Shown here one piece after another: positions 61,303-64,000 of a DNA stretch of 64,000 bases; position 1 is the first letter of the stretch; each line of letters begins with the position of its first letter. The position numbers were made by a program, and so were the translations under genes. Location of the stretch: the NCBI GenBank assembly GCA_030062745.1, contig CP099849.1, forward strand, positions 4,696,586 through 4,760,585, written 5' to 3'. The DNA is from Capitulum mitella. Its lineage: Eukaryota > Arthropoda > Thecostraca > Pollicipedomorpha > Pollicipedidae. The notes below the pieces were generated by a model that did no database searches, had not been told where the DNA came from, and was given only the letters and a program-made list of their open reading frames with translations.

Positions 61303-61972
61303 CATGCGCAGTGGAGGGGGTTTCGCTATGACGCACATCGGAACCGGGGGGGGGACTTTTGTGCTCCCCCTCCGATCTCGGAAACAAAATGGACTGCAGA
61401 AATGAAATTTAAGGGAAGGGTAGGGTAGGGTCATAAAGAGTTACACTGTGTGCATTTTTCATGGCCCTAAGTCAATATCTCCAAGGTCAAATTGGGTCGA
61501 AAAAATCAACTTTGGACGCTTGCTCGGCCCCTACAGGCCGTTCCGTACGGCTTTTCAAACGATACGGCAAAAGGGCGCCTGTTAGAGCGTTAACACATAT
61601 AATACAATTTCCATTGACCTGACATTTTCAGTGAAGATTTCGGGTTGAGGTCATATCAGGCCATTGACTTATGATGCCATTTTCTATATTTTACGGATCA
61701 GATTTCGTGCACCACGGGATACTGGTGTAGTTTGATCGTAAATAAGGGCCCTGAAAGCATCGTGTAGCGTATTGTCACTGAAGACTGCCAACATCAGCAC
61801 ATTTGGTCACCTCCAGGTTTGCTGACCTCCGCAAAGTAAAAAAGGTGAAACGTGGTCAATGACCTTGCATGAAATTTTTTGACCCAAAGGAACTATTTCT
61901 ACGTTAACTATTTGCACTAAAATTATTTCGTTGTAATAAACCACATTACATGATTCGATTGCTGTAACACGT

Positions 61973-62030
<58 letters not shown>

Positions 62031-62569
62031 ATCTATATAGATATACATTTAAAAAACATAAAATGCGTTTGTACATTGATGCACGAATGGATAAGTATGT
62101 GCGTAGATTACATATATACATATATGTGTATCAATGTGCCAAATGTGTTTTATAGGATTCTTTAAATACATATTTCATACAAATTGACATGTTACAAAGC
62201 AAAATCTGGACCAAGTTACAAGGTGGTTGATTTTTATCTTTGGTGATCTTGACCTTCACTGACCCTGGCTTTGGTCTTGGTACTTACATCCATCAGTTAT
62301 CTCTGAATGATGTCGGCTGATAATGTTCAAACGGTAATCTTACGTAGAACTGGAGTCCTCTCACAAATTTCGCAATTGTTTGCGACATGTTTATTTGACC
62401 TGAAATGCTTCAAACTTCAAAACTTTTCCGTCGATTTTTGATTTCCTTGCATCAATAGACGAGTTATTGAGCTTTTATAAATGTCACTCAGCAGCCGTGA
62501 TCCGTTATCGAGGTTTTCAAGAAAAACAGCGGGGGGGGGGCACAAAGATGTCCCCTTCCAGTGCCAGTG
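61303..62569 (+). mobile_element. TTAA-C element, copy 3 (nested in TTAA-B)
   Basis: This 1267-bp element starts CATGCGCAGTGGAGGGGG and ends, read inward, CACTGGCACTGGAAGGGG. It is flanked by identical TTAG at 61299-61302 and 62570-62573, a variant of the TTAA target. Removing it restores the TTAB reading 'cttgtgtttaggtttcaag', comparable to the uninterrupted sibling. The (AT)n tract is at 61977-62027. No coding sequence. Confidence 0.9.
61977..62027. repeat. (AT)n tract in TTAA-C copy 3
   Basis: A perfect dinucleotide array directly after 'gtaaaatt', matching the positions of the tracts at 51929-51985 and 53879-53914 in the other two copies. Confidence 0.95.
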
Positions 62570-63439
62570 TTAGGTTTCAAGTCGATACCAAGTCGGGTCA
62601 TGAAGTTATGACCTGAAATGTCCGCGTGCGTACCTATACCACTACGGACATAAACAGAACTTTTAGAAATATCGTCTGTTGAAATGACTGGAAACGTTTT
62701 CGAACACTGAAATTTGAACACTGAATCGAAAAGTGAACGCTAAAATCGAACCCAACGATATGCTATGTGACCCTGAGGTAATCCGATGTCATTTGAGGCG
62801 ATTAGTCTAATGAATGAAGTTGAGGTAATGAACATAAAACCATAACAGTTCTCCCTTTTTCATGCCCCATATGCCGTCCATGCCAACATCATACAAAGAA
62901 GGTAACACGATATTTACCTCTTTAGTATAACAAGGGTGGTAAAAACAAAAAAAACATTTTTGTTTAATATCATTCTAATTTAGCTAAATAAGATATTCCT
63001 CCATTCTCCAGGCCCTCTTAACTCCTATGGATTTTCTCAAAATTCCAAACGTCTGGGCAGACGGGAAAAGTCCTGTCGATAAGTTTCCGATTCATACCGA
63101 TTGCATCAAAACCGGTCCATGAGCAGCGGAGTAAAAAACAAGTAAAACTACGCCTTCCGCAATTTTTTTGCGCTCTGTATCCACCCCTTTAAAGATTTTT
63201 AAAACTTGAAACCTGTTAATGACATCCACTTGGATTATTTAATATCCAGTATAATGCACTGCATGACAAGCGTTGCCTGAAATGTATCTATGCTCGGTCC
63301 CCTTCGTCAAAGAAAGCAGGCATCCAAGCCTGTGCACGCTTATTAAATGCCGAAAACCAACCGACGAGATGTGATACTGCACAGCCATCAGCGGCCACAG
63401 TGTCCCTGGAAGCTACTTCCGTAACAGTCGGAGCCACGC

Positions 63440-63936
63440 GCGAGCGCTACCTTGTACGGCAACCCACTTCCCCCCCCCGCAACAGCGCGCTTATTTGGCG
63501 ACACGTCCGACGGCGGCGATCAGGTCCGAGATCCCGGCTGAGCCGGATGCTGGTGCGGCGCGGCCGACCGGTACACCCACCGGCCAGCCGGCCGGCCCTC
63601 GGCGTCCCCCGCCGCCTGGCATCCTTCCTCTGCAGCCGCGCGGCCGCCGCCGCCGCCGCCCGCGGCCGATCCGGCTCCGCCCCGAGACAGAAAGGGGTCA
63701 GCGGGGTCACGCGACCGGGCGTCCGGCCATACGTCACCTGACCGCTGACGTCACGGCCCGGCGACGAGCAATCAGAGCGCGCCGCCGCCGCTCACAGCGT
63801 CACCGAGCTGGGCCGCCGCCGCCACCGCCGTCGCTCAGGGAAGACGGGCTGCAGGAGGAACGCTACGGTGAACCCTGGAACGCCGCCGAGGACGCCACCC
63901 GGCTGCAGCCCGGCCGCAGCAGCCTAGTCCATCAGC
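63440..63936. promoter_or_regulatory. CpG-rich block, possible promoter of a gene off the right edge
   Basis: A sharp rise in GC and CpG (CGGCCG, GCCGCCGCC runs) begins after AT-rich repeat DNA and ends just before an ATG in ideal context. Open frames on both strands are Arg/Pro/Ala low-complexity and not convincing as protein. Confidence 0.35.
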
Positions 63937-64000
63937 ATGGCGCTCAGTGTCATTCGTGTTGCGACAATGAGCAATATTTCGTTTTTTAAACAGCGCGAAA
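63937..64000 (+). CDS. Possible first coding exon, truncated by the window edge
   Basis: ATG at 63937 lies in a near-ideal context (A at -3, G at +4) at the end of the CpG-rich block. The frame is open to the window end and begins MALSVIRVATMSNISFF. The peptide is too short to identify. It could equally be an upstream ATG in a leader. Confidence 0.22.
   Translation, partial: MALSVIRVATMSNISFFKQRE

Larger units (their letters stand above)
60890..63220 (+). mobile_element. TTAA-B element, copy split by a TTAA-C insertion
   Basis: The left half, 60890-61302, and right half, 62570 to about 63220, align in order with the complete TTAA-B copy at 17520-18734. The gap between them is filled exactly by TTAA-C copy 3. 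The inner boundary 'gct-cag-ggc-gag' is at about 61034 and the half-site cluster 'aaggtcaggtc-aagtca' at 61217-61236. The outer TTAA termini are eroded. This copy is older than the TTAA-C inside it. Confidence 0.82.

Noticed and set aside
1-64000. CRISPR arrays, operons, prophage or toxin systems
   Set aside because: The window is eukaryotic. The direct repeats present are minisatellites and transposon copies, without regular unique spacers.

Overview
This is a eukaryotic nuclear window, very probably from an invertebrate animal. It has GT-AG introns, GC-rich coding exons in a more AT-rich background, a metazoan-type C2H2 zinc-finger gene, and a dense load of decayed DNA transposons. An arthropod (for example a crustacean) fits the style of the genes, but nothing in the sequence fixes the clade. 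There are no operons, CRISPR arrays or bacterial-type systems.

Two host genes can be supported. (1) A cytochrome b561 gene (transmembrane ascorbate-dependent reductase) on the minus strand has three consecutive coding exons, at 9868-9715, 7539-7331 and 2124-1970. The exons join in frame and carry the four conserved haem-ligand histidines. The last exon must lie left of position 1. Its 5.2-kb second intron holds a dead piggyBac transposase on the same strand. (2) An apparently single-coding-exon gene on the plus strand, 45625-46725, encodes a 366-residue nuclear protein with a poly-alanine tract and two C-terminal C2H2 fingers. It sits in a GC-rich block that runs to about 48.26 kb and is followed by a poly(A) signal at 48839. 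A possible first exon of a third gene starts at 63937 inside a CpG-rich block and runs off the right edge.

Most of the rest is mobile-element debris. Comparing the window with itself gives several dispersed families, labelled here for reference. TTAA-B has four copies: about 420-1032; 17520-18734; about 20330-21440 reversed; and about 60890-63220. TTAA-C has three copies: 51252-52443, 53218-54553 and 61303-62569. TTAA-E has two: 39561-40751 reversed and 54558-55756. TTAA-F is a single copy, 23682-25133. Family D has two copies: about 21998-23276 and 58960-60630. Family A is a hAT-like element with two copies, 14783-15328 and 49936-50484. B, C, E and F have inverted ends beside TTAA or TTAA-like sites, as expected of non-autonomous piggyBac-type elements. 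There is also a hAT MITE with a perfect 8-bp duplication (11880-12042), a PIF/Harbinger transposase remnant (about 14200-14745) and a broken Ty3/Gypsy-type LTR-element fossil (about 28390-29700).

The most interesting pattern is that transposon families with different ends all carry dense AGGTCA hexamers, including extended TCAAGGTCA, the core of nuclear-receptor half-sites. Next come one element abutting another at a shared TTAA (C3-E2), one nested inside another (C1 in B), an (AT)n tract at the same internal place in all three C copies, and a near-perfect 26-bp hairpin at 13436-13489. Several GC/CpG-rich blocks (30.5-33.4, 37.8-38.4, 42.0-43.6 and 63.4-63.9 kb) contain no protein I recognise and may be promoters or untranslated exons.
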